In this document: positions 17,319 through 26,482 of the stretch, one piece after another | Layout: each line of letters starts with the position of its first letter | Numbering within the stretch: the first letter of the stretch is position 1 | Assembly: GCF_001424025.1 (NCBI RefSeq) | Contig: NZ_LMPZ01000002.1 | Coordinates: forward strand, 1,168,702-1,232,701 | Source: Brevundimonas sp. Leaf363 | GTDB lineage: Bacteria > Pseudomonadota > Alphaproteobacteria > Caulobacterales > Caulobacteraceae | Length of the DNA: 64,000 nt | Direction: 5' to 3' | Made by a program: the position numbers and the translations under genes | The notes under the pieces: model-generated | Told to the model about the DNA's origin: nothing | Seen by the model: the letters and a program-made list of their open reading frames with translations, nothing else | Database searches by the model: none

Positions 17319-20300
17319 TGCTGTCGGATGTGGCGGTCCGGCGCCCGGTCTTCGCCGCGGTCGCCGCCATCGTCCTGTGCGTGATCGGGGCCGCCGCCTT
17401 CTTCTTCCTGTCGGTGCGCGAACTGCCCGACGTCGATCCGCCGGTCGTCTCGGTCAACACCAGCTATGCGGGCGCGTCGGCCGAGGTGATCGAGAACCGG
17501 ATCACCGAGCCGATCGAGCAGCAGATCGCCGGCATCCAGGGCGTCGAGCGCATCACCTCGTCCAGCCGTGACGGTCGTTCCAGCGTCAACATCGAGTTCT
17601 CGCTGGACCGCAATATCGACGACGCCGCCAACGACGTGCGCGACCGGATCAGCCGCGTGGTGGGCCGTCTGCCGGATCAGGCGGACCCGCCTGAAGTGGC
17701 CAAGGCCGACTCGGACAGTTCGCCGATCATCATCCTGTTCCTGCGCTCGAATTCCATGAGCCGGCTGGACCTTACCGACTACGCGGACCGATATCTGGTG
17801 GATCGTCTGGCCACGGTGCCGGGCGTGGCCCAGGTCAATATCTTCGGCGAGCAACGCTACGCCATGCGCATCTGGCTGGACGCGGCCGCCCTGGGCTCGC
17901 GCGGCCTGACGGTGAGCGACGTCGAGACGGCGCTGAACGCCCAGAATGTGGAGCTGCCGGCCGGCGCGCTGGAGTCGGGCGAGAAGGACTACACGGTGCG
18001 CGTGGCGCGGACCTATTCACGCGCCGCCGACTTCGCCCAGCTGCCGATCGGCACCGCCGGCGCCGCGCCCGCCGCGTCCACAAGCACGACCGCGCTGAAC
18101 GGCTCGACCAGCGGCGCGACCACGGCGATCCAGGCCCAGCCGCGCTATGTCGTCCGTCTGGGCGACATCGCCCGCGTGGAGGAGGCCCCCGAGGAGGATC
18201 GCCGTCTGTTCCGGGGCAATGGCGAAGACCAGCTGGGTCTGGCCGTCATCCGCCAGGCCCAGTCGAACGACCTTGAAATCTCCAAGGGCGTGCGCGCCTT
18301 CATGGACGAGATCCGGCCGACCCTGCCGCCCGGCGTGACTATCGACATGGGCCGCGACGACTCGGTCTTCACCTCCCACGCCATCGACGAGGTCTGGATC
18401 ACCATCGGCATCTCCATGGCGCTGGTCGCTTTGGTGAACTTCATCTTCCTGGGCAGCCTGCGTGCAGCGCTGATCCCGTCGATCGTGGCGCCGATCTGCC
18501 TGTTGGCGACCTTCATCGTCCTGGCGCCGCTGGGATTCTCCTTGAACCTGCTGACGCTGCTGGCGCTGGTGCTGGCCATCGGTCTGGTGGTCGACGACGC
18601 CATCGTCGTGGTCGAGAACATCCAGCGACGCCTGGATCACGGCGAGCCGCCGCTGGTCGCGGCCGAGCGCGGGGCGCGTCAGGTCTTCTTCGCCGTGGTG
18701 GCGACGACCGTGGTGCTGCTGTCCGTGTTCGCGCCGCTGATGTTCCTGCCTGGCTACACCGGGCGGCTGTTCGTCGAACTGGCCGTGGCCATCGCCGCCG
18801 CCATCGCCTTCTCGGCCTTCCTGGCGCTGAGCCTGTCGCCGATGCTGGCGTCCAAAATCCTGAAGCCGGCCGCGGGCGGCGGATGGCTGGCCCGCCGGGT
18901 CGACCGCGGGATGGACGCGCTGAAGGATTCCTACAGTCGTTCGCTGGACATGATGCTGGGACGCCGGATCGCGGTCATCGGCGTGGCGGCGCTGATCGGC
19001 CTGGTCGGGCTCGGCGCCTTCGCCATGTTCAAGATCCTGCCCAGCGAACTGGTCCCGCAAGAGGACCGCGGCCGGGTCCAGGTGCGCGTCGCCGGACCCG
19101 AGGGCGCCGGCTTCGATTACACCCGCCGCATCATGATGGGGCTGGAGCCGATCCTGGCCGAGTACAAGGCGAACGGCGAGGCCGACAGCTATCTGATCTC
19201 CGCGCCCGGGTTCGGGGGCGGGAGCTACAACTCGGGCAACGGCGTGCTGATCCTGGCCGACTGGTCCAAGCGCGAGCGCACCGCCGACGAGATCGCCAAG
19301 GAACTGAACGGCAAGCTGCGCGGCCAGACCGACGCCCAGGTCAACGCCTCGACGCCGGGCGCTTTCCAGCGTGGCGGCGGGGGCGGCGGCACCGGGGTCG
19401 AGATGATCGTCACGGGCTCTGAGTACGAGCCCATCTACCAGTGGCTGCAGCCCATCCTGGCGGCGGCGCAGGAGAACCCCGGCCTGTCGCGGCCGCGCCT
19501 GAACTATGAGCCCAACGCGCCGCGCCTGCTGGTCGACGTCGATCCCGAGCGGGCGGCGGGCCTGGGTGTCTCGTCGCAGGAGATCGGCCGCACGCTGGAG
19601 ACCATGTTCGGCTCGCGCCGGGTCACGACCTACATCAAGGGCGGTCAGGAGTACGACGTGCTGCTGCAGACCGAGCGCGACAACCGCCGCAGTGTCGGCG
19701 ACTTGGAGGCGCTGTACGTGCGCACGGGCGGTGGATCGCTGGTTCCGCTGTCGTCGGTGGTGGAGACACAGACGTCCGGCGATACGCCCGACCGGCGCCG
19801 CCTGGATCGCCAGCGCGCCATCTCGCTGCAGGCGGATCTGAACGACGGCTACACCATCACCGACGCGGTCGACTTCCTGCGCGCTGAGGCGGCCAAGCAG
19901 CCGCAGGGCGCCGTGGCGATCCAATGGGGCGGCGCGGCGCGCGACCAACAGGAGGCGGGCGGCGCGGTCGCCTTCGCCTTCGGCATGGCGCTGTTGCTGG
20001 TCTTCCTGGTGCTGGCGGCGCAGTTCGAAAGCTGGATCACCCCGGCGGTGATCATGCTGACGGTGCCCCTGGCGGCGGCGGGTGGACTGTTCGGCCTGCT
20101 GATGGCCGGGTCCAGCCTGAACCTCTACAGCCAGATCGGACTGATCATCCTGATCGGCGTGGCGGCCAAGAACGGCATCCTGATCGTCGAGTTCGCCAAC
20201 CAGCTGCGCGACCAGGGCCGCTCGATCCGCGAGGCGATCATCGAATCGTCCGCCCTGCGCCTGCGGCCGATCATCATGACCTCGATCGCCACCGCCTTCG

Positions 20301-20536
20301 GCGCCCTGCCGCTGGTGCTGTGGCACGGGGCCGGGGCGGGCAGTCGTCAGACGATCGGCGTGGTGATCTTCTTCGGCGCCATCTTCTCGACGGTGCTGAC
20401 GCTGTTCGTGGTGCCGGTGATCTATGGCGTCCTGGCGCGCTTCACCAAGTCGCCGGAATACACCGCCCGCAAGATCGAGGAGTGGGAGGCGCAGGAGGTC
20501 TCGCCGAACGGGCCGACGCCCGCGCCGGCGGAGTAG
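17315..20536 (+). CDS. RND efflux pump inner-membrane permease (HAE1/AcrB type)
   Basis: 1073 residues, the usual AcrB length. Proton-driven export of hydrophobic or amphipathic compounds. N-terminus MMLSDVAVRRPVFAAV is typical. Two porter domains separate two transmembrane halves; the proton-relay aspartates are present (Asp427-Asp428 in GLVVDDAIVVVEN), and GVAAKNGILIVEFANQ marks the second half. A Gly-rich loop is found in PGAFQRGGGGGGTG. Substrates cannot be read from sequence. Ends 4 bases before the convergent cytochrome c gene with no visible terminator. Confidence 0.95.
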   Translation: MMLSDVAVRRPVFAAVAAIVLCVIGAAAFFFLSVRELPDVDPPVVSVNTSYAGASAEVIENRITEPIEQQIAGIQGVERITSSSRDGRSSVNIEFSLDRNIDDAANDVRDRISRVVGRLPDQADPPEVAKADSDSSPIIILFLRSNSMSRLDLTDYADRYLVDRLATVPGVAQVNIFGEQRYAMRIWLDAAALGSRGLTVSDVETALNAQNVELPAGALESGEKDYTVRVARTYSRAADFAQLPIGTAGAAPAASTSTTALNGSTSGATTAIQAQPRYVVRLGDIARVEEAPEEDRRLFRGNGEDQLGLAVIRQAQSNDLEISKGVRAFMDEIRPTLPPGVTIDMGRDDSVFTSHAIDEVWITIGISMALVALVNFIFLGSLRAALIPSIVAPICLLATFIVLAPLGFSLNLLTLLALVLAIGLVVDDAIVVVENIQRRLDHGEPPLVAAERGARQVFFAVVATTVVLLSVFAPLMFLPGYTGRLFVELAVAIAAAIAFSAFLALSLSPMLASKILKPAAGGGWLARRVDRGMDALKDSYSRSLDMMLGRRIAVIGVAALIGLVGLGAFAMFKILPSELVPQEDRGRVQVRVAGPEGAGFDYTRRIMMGLEPILAEYKANGEADSYLISAPGFGGGSYNSGNGVLILADWSKRERTADEIAKELNGKLRGQTDAQVNASTPGAFQRGGGGGGTGVEMIVTGSEYEPIYQWLQPILAAAQENPGLSRPRLNYEPNAPRLLVDVDPERAAGLGVSSQEIGRTLETMFGSRRVTTYIKGGQEYDVLLQTERDNRRSVGDLEALYVRTGGGSLVPLSSVVETQTSGDTPDRRRLDRQRAISLQADLNDGYTITDAVDFLRAEAAKQPQGAVAIQWGGAARDQQEAGGAVAFAFGMALLLVFLVLAAQFESWITPAVIMLTVPLAAAGGLFGLLMAGSSLNLYSQIGLIILIGVAAKNGILIVEFANQLRDQGRSIREAIIESSALRLRPIIMTSIATAFGALPLVLWHGAGAGSRQTIGVVIFFGAIFSTVLTLFVVPVIYGVLARFTKSPEYTARKIEEWEAQEVSPNGPTPAPAE

Positions 20537-20540
20537 TCCC

Positions 20541-21008
20541 TCAGGGCTGGTAGCCCGTCTCGACCTTCAGGAAAGCGATGACGTCGCGCCGGTCGGTCGC
20601 GTCTTCCAGGCCCGGGAAGGCCATCTTGTTGGCCGGCAAGAAGGTGCGGGGATTGGCCAGCCAGTGGTTCAGATGGTCCGCGTCCCAGGCGAAGCCGGCG
20701 CCCTTCACGGCCTGTGAATAGTTGAAGCCGGCGTGGCTGCCCGCCTGGCGGCCGAAGAGACCCCACAGGTTCGGGCCCGTCATGTTGGAGCCGCCCTCTG
20801 TGATGGTGTGGCACGACCGGCAGCGGGCGAAGACGCGGCGTCCATTCTCCAGATCGCCGGTGTTGTAGGGCGCGGGCAGGTTTGCCAGCAGGGCCGCGCG
20901 CTCGGTATCCGACAGCACGCGCGGCGGCTTGGCGGGCGTGGCCGGCGTCTGAGGCCCGCAGCTCGCGAGCGGCACAAGGCACAGCAGCAGGGCAGGCAGG
21001 GCGCGCAT
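20541..21008 (-). CDS. Lipoprotein class I cytochrome c
   Basis: 155 residues. A signal segment ends at lipobox LASC (Cys17), so the protein should be lipid-anchored in the periplasm. One c-type haem site CRSCH (63-67), with Met129 (NKMAFPG) as the likely axial ligand, and the GPNLWGLFGRQAG block of class I soluble cytochromes. It would shuttle electrons between the bc1 complex and a terminal oxidase or another partner; none is encoded nearby. Convergent with the RND pump gene and divergent from feoAB. Confidence 0.88.
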   Translation of the reverse strand: MRALPALLLCLVPLASCGPQTPATPAKPPRVLSDTERAALLANLPAPYNTGDLENGRRVFARCRSCHTITEGGSNMTGPNLWGLFGRQAGSHAGFNYSQAVKGAGFAWDADHLNHWLANPRTFLPANKMAFPGLEDATDRRDVIAFLKVETGYQP

Positions 21009-21087
21009 GGCGGTCTCCGAAGCGTATGAGCCTCAATAGCGCAACGCCGAAGCGGAGCAATGCGCTGGACGTGGCAGGGGCGCACCT

Positions 21088-21103
21088 GATAATCAGTGTC
21101 ATC
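21088..21103 (+). promoter_or_regulatory. Possible Fur-type site upstream of feoAB
   Basis: GATAATCAGTGTCATC begins with the GATAAT hexamer of Fur boxes and has a partly inverted second half. It lies about 20 bases before the feoA ATG, where an iron repressor would be expected. The match is only partial; position and gene function are the main support. Confidence 0.25.
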
Positions 21104-21121
21104 TAGTTGGTTTCAGATCGC

Positions 21122-21403
21122 ATGACGAACACCCATTCCCCCGGACCAGACATCCTGCTGAGCGAAGCCCAGCGTGGTGCGCGCGGCGTGATCGTGAAGG
21201 TCGGCGGCCACTGCCATCACGATGAGCACGAGACCGAGCTGGAGCGCCGGCTGCTGGAGCTGGGTCTGGTGGAAGGCGCCAATGTCGAGCTGCTGCACGA
21301 AGGCCTGATCGGCCGCGATCCGATCGCGGTGAAGGTCGATGACATGCGCGTGGCCCTGCGCCGCCGCGAGGCCGCCAACCTGATGGTGCGACTGGCCGCC
21401 TGA
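21122..21403 (+). CDS. feoA: Ferrous iron transport protein FeoA
   Basis: 93 residues. FeoA is a small SH3-like cytoplasmic protein needed for FeoB-dependent Fe(II) uptake. The core ELERRLLELGLVEGANVELL and DPIAVKVDDMRVALRRREA match the family. It carries an unusual His-rich insert (GGHCHHDEHE, about 36-45) ahead of the first conserved helix that could bind metal. ATG at 21122 was preferred to an in-frame GTG at 21107. The stop overlaps the feoB start (TGATG), so the two are coupled. Confidence 0.93.
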   Translation: MTNTHSPGPDILLSEAQRGARGVIVKVGGHCHHDEHETELERRLLELGLVEGANVELLHEGLIGRDPIAVKVDDMRVALRRREAANLMVRLAA

Positions 21404-23286
21404 TGGACGTTTCACTTCGCCCGGCCCGCGTCGCCCTGGTCGGCAATCCGAACAGCGGCAAGACCGCCCTGTTCAACGCCCTGACCGGTTCGCACCAGAA
21501 GGTCGCCAACTACGCCGGGGTCACCGTCGAGCGGAAGGAAGGGCGGGTGGCGACGCCCGAAGGCCGGACCCTGTCGGTTCTGGACCTGCCCGGCACCTAT
21601 TCGCTGCGCGCCCGCAGCCCGGATGAAGAGGTCACCCGCGACGCCGTGCTGGGCCGCCTGGCCGGAGAGACGCCGCCGGACGTGATCGTGGCGGTCGCCG
21701 ACGCCACCAATCTACGGCTGATGCTGCGCCTGATCCTGGAGCTGAAGGCCATCGGGCGACCGATGGTGCTGGCGCTGAACATGTTCGACATCGCCCAGCG
21801 CCAGGGCCTGCGGATCGACATGGACAGGCTGGGTCAGGAACTGGGCGTCCCGATCATCACCACAGTGGCCACGCGCCGCCGGGGCATCGCTGAACTGGTC
21901 TCCGCCGTCGAAGCCGAAGCCGCCGTCTGGCGCGACGTCCCGGCCGAAGGCTGGCATGCCCCCGACGCCGCCGGCATCCGCGCCGCCCACCGCGAGGCCG
22001 AGCGGATCATGAAGGCCTGCGTGCGCCCGCCCGAACGGCCGGACACCCTGACGGGCAAGATCGACAGCGTGCTTCTGCATCCGGTCGCGGGCCTGGTGGT
22101 GCTGCTGGGCATTCTGTTCGTGATGTTCCAGGCCGTTTTCGCGTGGGCGACCCCGGCCATGGACGGCATCGAGGCGGTGATCGCCCTGCTGGGTTCAGCG
22201 GTCGCCTCGGTCATCCCCGACACCGGGGCCTGGGCGCTGTTTCAGAGCCTGCTGGTCGACGGGCTGATCTCAGGGGTCGGCAGCGTGCTGGTCTTCCTGC
22301 CGCAGATCCTGATCATCTTCGCCTTCATCATCCTGCTGGAAGACTTCGGCTACATGGCCCGCGCGGCCTTCCTGATGGACAAGATCATGGGCGGCGCCGG
22401 CCTGCACGGACGGGCGTTCATCCCCCTGCTGTCCAGCGTCGCCTGCGCCATTCCCGGCATCATGGCGACGCGGGTGATCGACAGCCGCCGCGACCGCCTG
22501 ACCACCATACTGGTCGCGCCGCTGATGACCTGTTCGGCGCGCATCCCGGTCTACACCCTGATCATCGCCGCCTTCATCCCCAACCAGACGGTTTGGGGCT
22601 TCGCGAACCTGCAGGGGCTGGTGATGTTCGGCCTCTATGCGGCGGGCATCGTCAGCGCGCTGGCGGTGTCGTTCGTCGTCCGGCGCATCCTGTGGCGGGG
22701 CGCCGTCGAGCCGTTCATGATGGAGCTGCCGGCCTACAAGGCGCCGGACCTTCGCAATGTGCTGTTCAACCTGTGGCTCCGGGCCAAGGTGTTCATCAAG
22801 CGGGCGGGGCGGATCATCCTGCCGCTGATGATCGTCGTCTGGGCGCTGGCCACCTTCCCCTATCCGCCGGAAGGGGCGACCGGGCCGGCCATCGACTATT
22901 CCTTCGCCGGCATGATCGGCCACGCGCTGGAGCCCATCTTCTCGCCCATCGGCTTCAACTGGCAGATGGTCGTCGCCCTGGTGCCCGGCATGGCCGCGCG
23001 CGAGGTGGCGGTGGCGGCGCTGGGCACCGTCTATTCGGTGGCGGACGCCGAGACCGCGACCAACGCCATGGCCACCGTCCTGGCCGCGCAATGGTCGCTG
23101 GCGACGGGCCTGGCCTTCCTTGCCTGGTACATCTTCGCCCCGCAGTGCATCCCGACCCTGGGCGTGGTCCGCCGCGAGACGAACTCGCTGAAGTGGACCT
23201 GGATCATGATCGGCTACATGTTCGGTCTGGCCTATCTGGCGGCCTTCGTCACCTACCGGGTCGCCGTGGCTTTGGGCGGCGGCTAG
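21403..23286 (+). CDS. feoB: Ferrous iron transporter FeoB
   Basis: 627 residues. FeoB imports Fe(II) across the inner membrane. An N-terminal GTPase domain shows G1 GNPNSGKT (14-21), G3 DLPG (61-64) and G4 LNMFD; a helical spacer follows; the C-terminal two thirds hold the membrane Gate domains, with conserved LLSSVACAIPGIMATR and PLMTCSARIPVY. Shorter than E. coli FeoB (773) mainly through a reduced C-terminal region, as is common in Alphaproteobacteria. No feoC follows; the stop interlocks with the convergent TetR gene (CTAG, 23283-23286). Confidence 0.96.
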   Translation: MDVSLRPARVALVGNPNSGKTALFNALTGSHQKVANYAGVTVERKEGRVATPEGRTLSVLDLPGTYSLRARSPDEEVTRDAVLGRLAGETPPDVIVAVADATNLRLMLRLILELKAIGRPMVLALNMFDIAQRQGLRIDMDRLGQELGVPIITTVATRRRGIAELVSAVEAEAAVWRDVPAEGWHAPDAAGIRAAHREAERIMKACVRPPERPDTLTGKIDSVLLHPVAGLVVLLGILFVMFQAVFAWATPAMDGIEAVIALLGSAVASVIPDTGAWALFQSLLVDGLISGVGSVLVFLPQILIIFAFIILLEDFGYMARAAFLMDKIMGGAGLHGRAFIPLLSSVACAIPGIMATRVIDSRRDRLTTILVAPLMTCSARIPVYTLIIAAFIPNQTVWGFANLQGLVMFGLYAAGIVSALAVSFVVRRILWRGAVEPFMMELPAYKAPDLRNVLFNLWLRAKVFIKRAGRIILPLMIVVWALATFPYPPEGATGPAIDYSFAGMIGHALEPIFSPIGFNWQMVVALVPGMAAREVAVAALGTVYSVADAETATNAMATVLAAQWSLATGLAFLAWYIFAPQCIPTLGVVRRETNSLKWTWIMIGYMFGLAYLAAFVTYRVAVALGGG

Positions 23287-23906
23287 CGTCCGGTCGCCAG
23301 CTTGGCGACGATGTGGGCGGTCGTGTCGACGATCGCATCGGGGGTGTCCGCCCGGCGCAACAGGGTGAAGCCGGCCGCGACCGACTCCATCAGGCTGACC
23401 AGCTCATAGGACGCCAGGCGGGGGCTGAGGCCCATCGGCAGCAGGCCGCCGGCCTGGGCCTGGGCCATGCGCCGCTCGACCGCCAGGTGAAGCCGCCGCA
23501 GACGTCGCACGCGGCTCTCGGCGAAGGCAGGCTCGCCCCGGTCGGCCAGCAGGTGCTCGACCCGCAGCGCCGCCCCGTGCTCGCGCCACAGGTCCAGCAT
23601 GTCCACCACCAGGGCGCGCGCCGCCGGGAAGGCCTGGTCGCCCGACCAGTCCGACGACAGGTGGCCCGCCAGCCGCGCGAAGTCGGCCGCCGCTTCCTCG
23701 GCCAGAACCAGGATCGGCTCCTCGACCGTCTTGAAATAGGTGTAGAAGTTGGAAGGCGACACGCTGGCGGCCGCCGCCACGTCGGCGACGCGGATCTCTC
23801 CGTAGTACCGCTGCTCCAGCAGACCGCGCGTCGCATCCAGGATGGCCTGACGGGTCTTGCCGCCCCGTGCGCCGATCCTGTGGCCCAGCTTGTTCGTGTC
23901 GGCCAT
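23283..23906 (-). CDS. TetR-family transcriptional regulator
   Basis: 207 residues. N-terminal helix-turn-helix at about 18-62 (TRQAILDATRGLLEQRYYGE, then VADVAAAASVSPSNFYTYFK). The remaining helices form a ligand domain with no recognisable specificity. ATG at 23906 was chosen; the ATG at 23918 would overlap the last base of the tRNA-Thr gene. Convergent with feoB, so there is no direct hint that it controls iron genes. Confidence 0.9.
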   Translation of the reverse strand: MADTNKLGHRIGARGGKTRQAILDATRGLLEQRYYGEIRVADVAAAASVSPSNFYTYFKTVEEPILVLAEEAAADFARLAGHLSSDWSGDQAFPAARALVVDMLDLWREHGAALRVEHLLADRGEPAFAESRVRRLRRLHLAVERRMAQAQAGGLLPMGLSPRLASYELVSLMESVAAGFTLLRRADTPDAIVDTTAHIVAKLATGR

Positions 23907-23917
23907 CGATAGCGCCA

Positions 23918-23993
23918 TGGTGCCGGTTGCAGGAATCGAACCCGCGACCTTCGGTTTACAAAACCGCTGCTCTACCAGCTGAGCTAAACCGGC
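23918..23993 (-). tRNA. tRNA-Thr (anticodon TGT)
   Basis: 76 bases including an encoded CCA. The acceptor stem GCCGGTT pairs with AACCGGC; D-loop AGCTCAGCTGGTAGAGC, anticodon loop TTTGTAA and T-arm GGTTCGATTCC are all regular. Its minus-strand 3' end abuts the TetR gene. Confidence 0.97.
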
Positions 23994-24048
23994 CCTGGGC
24001 GGCGTCCTTATGCTGGCGGAATCCGCGCGGTGCAAGCATACAGAGGCC

Positions 24049-24399
24049 ATGCCGCCGATGCCCTATGTCACACCCATCCTGATGCTGGTCGCGTCGAACG
24101 TCTTCATGACGTTCGCCTGGTACGGCCACCTGAAGTTTGGCTCCAAGCCTCTGTGGATCGTCGTGATCGTCAGCTGGGGCATCGCCTTCTTCGAATACTG
24201 TCTGGCTGTCCCCGCCAACCGCATCGGGCACCAGGTCTATTCGACGGCCCAGCTGAAGACGATGCAGGAGGTCATCACCCTGATCGTGTTCGCCGTTTTC
24301 AGCGTCATGTTCCTGGGCGAGAAGCTGACCCTGAACCACGCGGTCGGGTTCGCCCTGATCGTGACCGGGGCGTGGTTCGTGTTCAAGGGACCGCTGTAA
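24049..24399 (+). CDS. DMT-superfamily small membrane protein (DUF486)
   Basis: 116 residues with four membrane helices: residues about 5-20 (TPILMLVASNVFMTFAW), 30-45 (PLWIVVIVSWGIAFFEY), 65-82 (VITLIVFAVFSVMFLGE) and 90-110 (AVGFALIVTGAWFVF). The FFEYCLAVPANRIGHQVYS block is characteristic of DUF486. The family is related to small multidrug-resistance transporters but has no demonstrated substrate. ATG at 24049 gives MPPMPYVTP; an ATG at 24058 is equally possible. Confidence 0.82.
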   Translation: MPPMPYVTPILMLVASNVFMTFAWYGHLKFGSKPLWIVVIVSWGIAFFEYCLAVPANRIGHQVYSTAQLKTMQEVITLIVFAVFSVMFLGEKLTLNHAVGFALIVTGAWFVFKGPL

Positions 24400-24412
24400 G
24401 GGGACGTATGCG

Positions 24413-25054
24413 ATGACGGTTCGACCGCTTGAAACCGACCTGCCCGCAGATCTGCTGCCGAGCCTGCAGCGAGGGACATTGCGGTCGGTCTACCGGGGCG
24501 TGCCGTGTCTCAAGAGCCCGTTCGATCTGGCGCTCTACCTGCAGCTCTTTTCGCGCCAGACGCCGCGTACGGTGTTCGAGGTCGGCACGAAGTTCGGCGG
24601 CAGCGCGCTCTGGTTCGCCGACACCATGCACGCCCATGGCGTGGAGCCGCGCGTCGTCTCCGTCGACATCCGGCCGCCGACCGATTTCAGCGACCCGCGC
24701 ATCAGCCTCCTGAAGGGCGAAGCGCAGCGACTGGCGGATGTTCTGACGCCCGAAATGCTGGCCCTGCCCAAGCCATGGCTGATTGTGGAGGACAGCAGTC
24801 ACCTTCGGGCCGATTCCCTCGCCGTGCTGGACTTCTTCGATCCTCATCTGGAGAGCGGAGACTACATCGTCATCGAGGACGGCGTCGTCGCCTTCATGGG
24901 GCCGGCTTACGACAAGTACGAGCAGGGTCCGACGCGTGCGGTCGAGGACTTCCTCGCACGGCGGGGGGCGGACTACCGTCTGGACGACAGCCTCTGCGAC
25001 CACTTCGGCCGCAACGTGACCTACAACCCGAACGGCTGGCTGAAGCGGCTTTAG
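24413..25054 (+). CDS. CmcI/rhamnosyl O-methyltransferase family protein
   Basis: 213 residues. The fold matches the CmcI group of SAM-dependent methyltransferases (cephalosporin hydroxylase/rhamnosyl O-methyltransferase). Seen: SPFDLALYLQL near the N-terminus, the SAM motif VFEVGTKFGGSALWFAD (about 53-69), the acidic strand VVSVDIRPP, and WLIVEDSSH with DYIVIEDG, whose acidic residues bind metal in CmcI. The acceptor is unknown; sugars of surface glycans are plausible. Stop interlocks with the convergent HIT gene (TTAG). Confidence 0.8.
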   Translation: MTVRPLETDLPADLLPSLQRGTLRSVYRGVPCLKSPFDLALYLQLFSRQTPRTVFEVGTKFGGSALWFADTMHAHGVEPRVVSVDIRPPTDFSDPRISLLKGEAQRLADVLTPEMLALPKPWLIVEDSSHLRADSLAVLDFFDPHLESGDYIVIEDGVVAFMGPAYDKYEQGPTRAVEDFLARRGADYRLDDSLCDHFGRNVTYNPNGWLKRL

Positions 25055-25488
25055 TCGAGAGCGGTCGCGATGCGGCCGGCCAGCGCGCGCAACTCGTCCA
25101 TATCGGCCATCGGAGCATGACCGTGGCCCTTCATTTCACGGCCCTCCCAGCGAGGCACGACGTGGAAATGCAGGTGGAAGACGGTCTGGCCGCCGGCTTC
25201 GCCGTTGAACTGCATGACAGCCACCCCGTCGGGGTTCAGAGCCTTCTCGACCGCCCGCGCCGTGCGCTGCACCGCGCCGATCAGCCGGCCCAGCGCCTTG
25301 GGCTCGACCTCCAGCAGGTTGCGGGCCTTCGAGGCCTTGGAGATGACCAGGCAGTGGCCTTCGGACTGGGGAAAGACGTCCATGAAGACCAGGACGTTGT
25401 CGTCCTCCCAGACCGTAACGCTGGGCACGTCGCCGCGCAGAATCCTGGCGAAGATGTTGTCGGGGTCGTAGTCGCCGCGCAAACTCAT
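25051..25488 (-). CDS. HIT-family nucleotide-binding hydrolase
   Basis: 145 residues. Nucleotide hydrolase or transferase of the histidine-triad family. The triad HLHFH is at 105-109 (catalytic His normally the middle one), with the FMDVFPQSEGHCLVISK strand pair and FNGEAGGQTVFHLH preceding it. Hit proteins commonly cleave AMP-linked phosphoramidates or dinucleoside polyphosphates; substrate unknown here. Confidence 0.92.
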   Translation of the reverse strand: MSLRGDYDPDNIFARILRGDVPSVTVWEDDNVLVFMDVFPQSEGHCLVISKASKARNLLEVEPKALGRLIGAVQRTARAVEKALNPDGVAVMQFNGEAGGQTVFHLHFHVVPRWEGREMKGHGHAPMADMDELRALAGRIATALD

Positions 25489-25571
25489 CGGCCGGTCTCC
25501 TCAATGCCGGCCGGTCCTAGCAGGGTAGTGCCGGCGCACGCTATTGTCGGCGCACGAAAGAGGGGGCGGCC

Positions 25572-25928
25572 ATGCTGCGGATGATCGTTCAGTTCCTGGT
25601 GACGGCGTTCGGCCTGTGGCTGGCGGCCAAGGTCGTTCCCGGCGTCGCGTTCACCCAGACGGGCTCGCTTATCGCGGCCGCCGTCCTGCTGGGGATCGCA
25701 AACGCCGTGGTGCGGCCGATTCTGGTGATCGTGACCTTCCCGCTGACGGTCATCAGCTTCGGCCTGTTCCTGCTGGTGGTGAACGCCGCTGTCATCGGTC
25801 TGGTGGCCAGCCTGCTGGGCGGCTTCGTCGTCGCCGGGCTGTGGGCGGGGATCGGGGCGGCCATCGTCACCGGCCTGGTCAGCTGGATCGCCGGATCGCT
25901 GGTGCCCGAGCCGCGCCGCGAGGCCTAG
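25572..25928 (+). CDS. Four-helix membrane protein, phage-holin-superfamily-IV type
   Basis: 118 residues with four hydrophobic helices (LRMIVQFLVTAFGLWLAAKV, SLIAAAVLLGIANAVVRPIL, VISFGLFLLVVNAAVIGLVA, AGLWAGIGAAIVTGLVSWI). The NAVVRPIL...TFPLTVISFGLFLLVVNA pattern is typical of this family. Despite the name, most members are chromosomal with no phage context; nothing phage-like surrounds it. Function unknown. Stop interlocks with the convergent lipoprotein gene (CTAG). Confidence 0.85.
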   Translation: MLRMIVQFLVTAFGLWLAAKVVPGVAFTQTGSLIAAAVLLGIANAVVRPILVIVTFPLTVISFGLFLLVVNAAVIGLVASLLGGFVVAGLWAGIGAAIVTGLVSWIAGSLVPEPRREA

Positions 25929-26359
25929 TTTGCGGTCAGGAAGGCGCCGGCGTTCAGGCTGATGACGCAGGCGTAGTCGTCGCCCGCCCCGTGGCTGCAA
26001 TAGTCGACGCCGAACAGATTTCTCTGCACCGCATTGGTCGAGCGGATCGTCCGGCCGTCGCTTTGATACTCAGAGCCGATCGCGGCGCTGCGGCCGGCCA
26101 GCCCGGCGAAGAACTCGCGCGCCGGCTGGCCCGTGCAGGTGAACAGCAGCAGCTCGGTGTCCGTGTCATGGGCGCGAGCGTATGCGCCCGCCTCGGCCGC
26201 CTGGCCGATGCAGTTGGCGTAGAGGCGCCCATTGGCCGGAACGGGCTCGGCGGCCGGTGGCGACAGCATGGGCGGGCCGCCGGCGACTTCGGCCGGCGCC
26301 GTGGCGCAGGCGGCCAGCAAGCCGGCGGCGGCCAGAGCCGCGAGGGGTGAAAGGCGCAT
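25925..26359 (-). CDS. Hypothetical lipoprotein
   Basis: 144 residues. Signal segment with lipobox LAAC (Cys18), so a lipid-anchored envelope protein. The mature part has four further cysteines (YANCIGQAAEAG, LFTCTGQPARE, DYCSHGAGDDYAC) that could form disulfides. The family is not recognised; the ORF extends upstream to 26389 but the ATG at 26359 gives the clean signal peptide MRLSPLAALAAAG. Confidence 0.75.
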   Translation of the reverse strand: MRLSPLAALAAAGLLAACATAPAEVAGGPPMLSPPAAEPVPANGRLYANCIGQAAEAGAYARAHDTDTELLLFTCTGQPAREFFAGLAGRSAAIGSEYQSDGRTIRSTNAVQRNLFGVDYCSHGAGDDYACVISLNAGAFLTAN

Positions 26360-26482
26360 GGGACGGTCCTCCTGACAGAAGGCTGTCACAGCAGCGTGTT
26401 CTGCGCCAGCCGGTCGACGCCTTGCGCTTCGGCCCGCGCGACGCCATCCTTTCCATCAGTCGCATAGGAGGCTTTGACGATC

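Noticed and set aside
18017..20326. 769-codon open frame antisense to the RND pump gene
   Set aside because: High-GC coding DNA leaves long antisense frames open. The translation is Arg/Gln/His-rich with no domain, and the plus strand carries an unmistakable RND permease.
25572..25928. Phage holin, suggesting a prophage
   Set aside because: The holin name is historical for this four-helix family. No integrase, capsid, lysin or attachment site is near, and the flanking genes are ordinary chromosomal ones.
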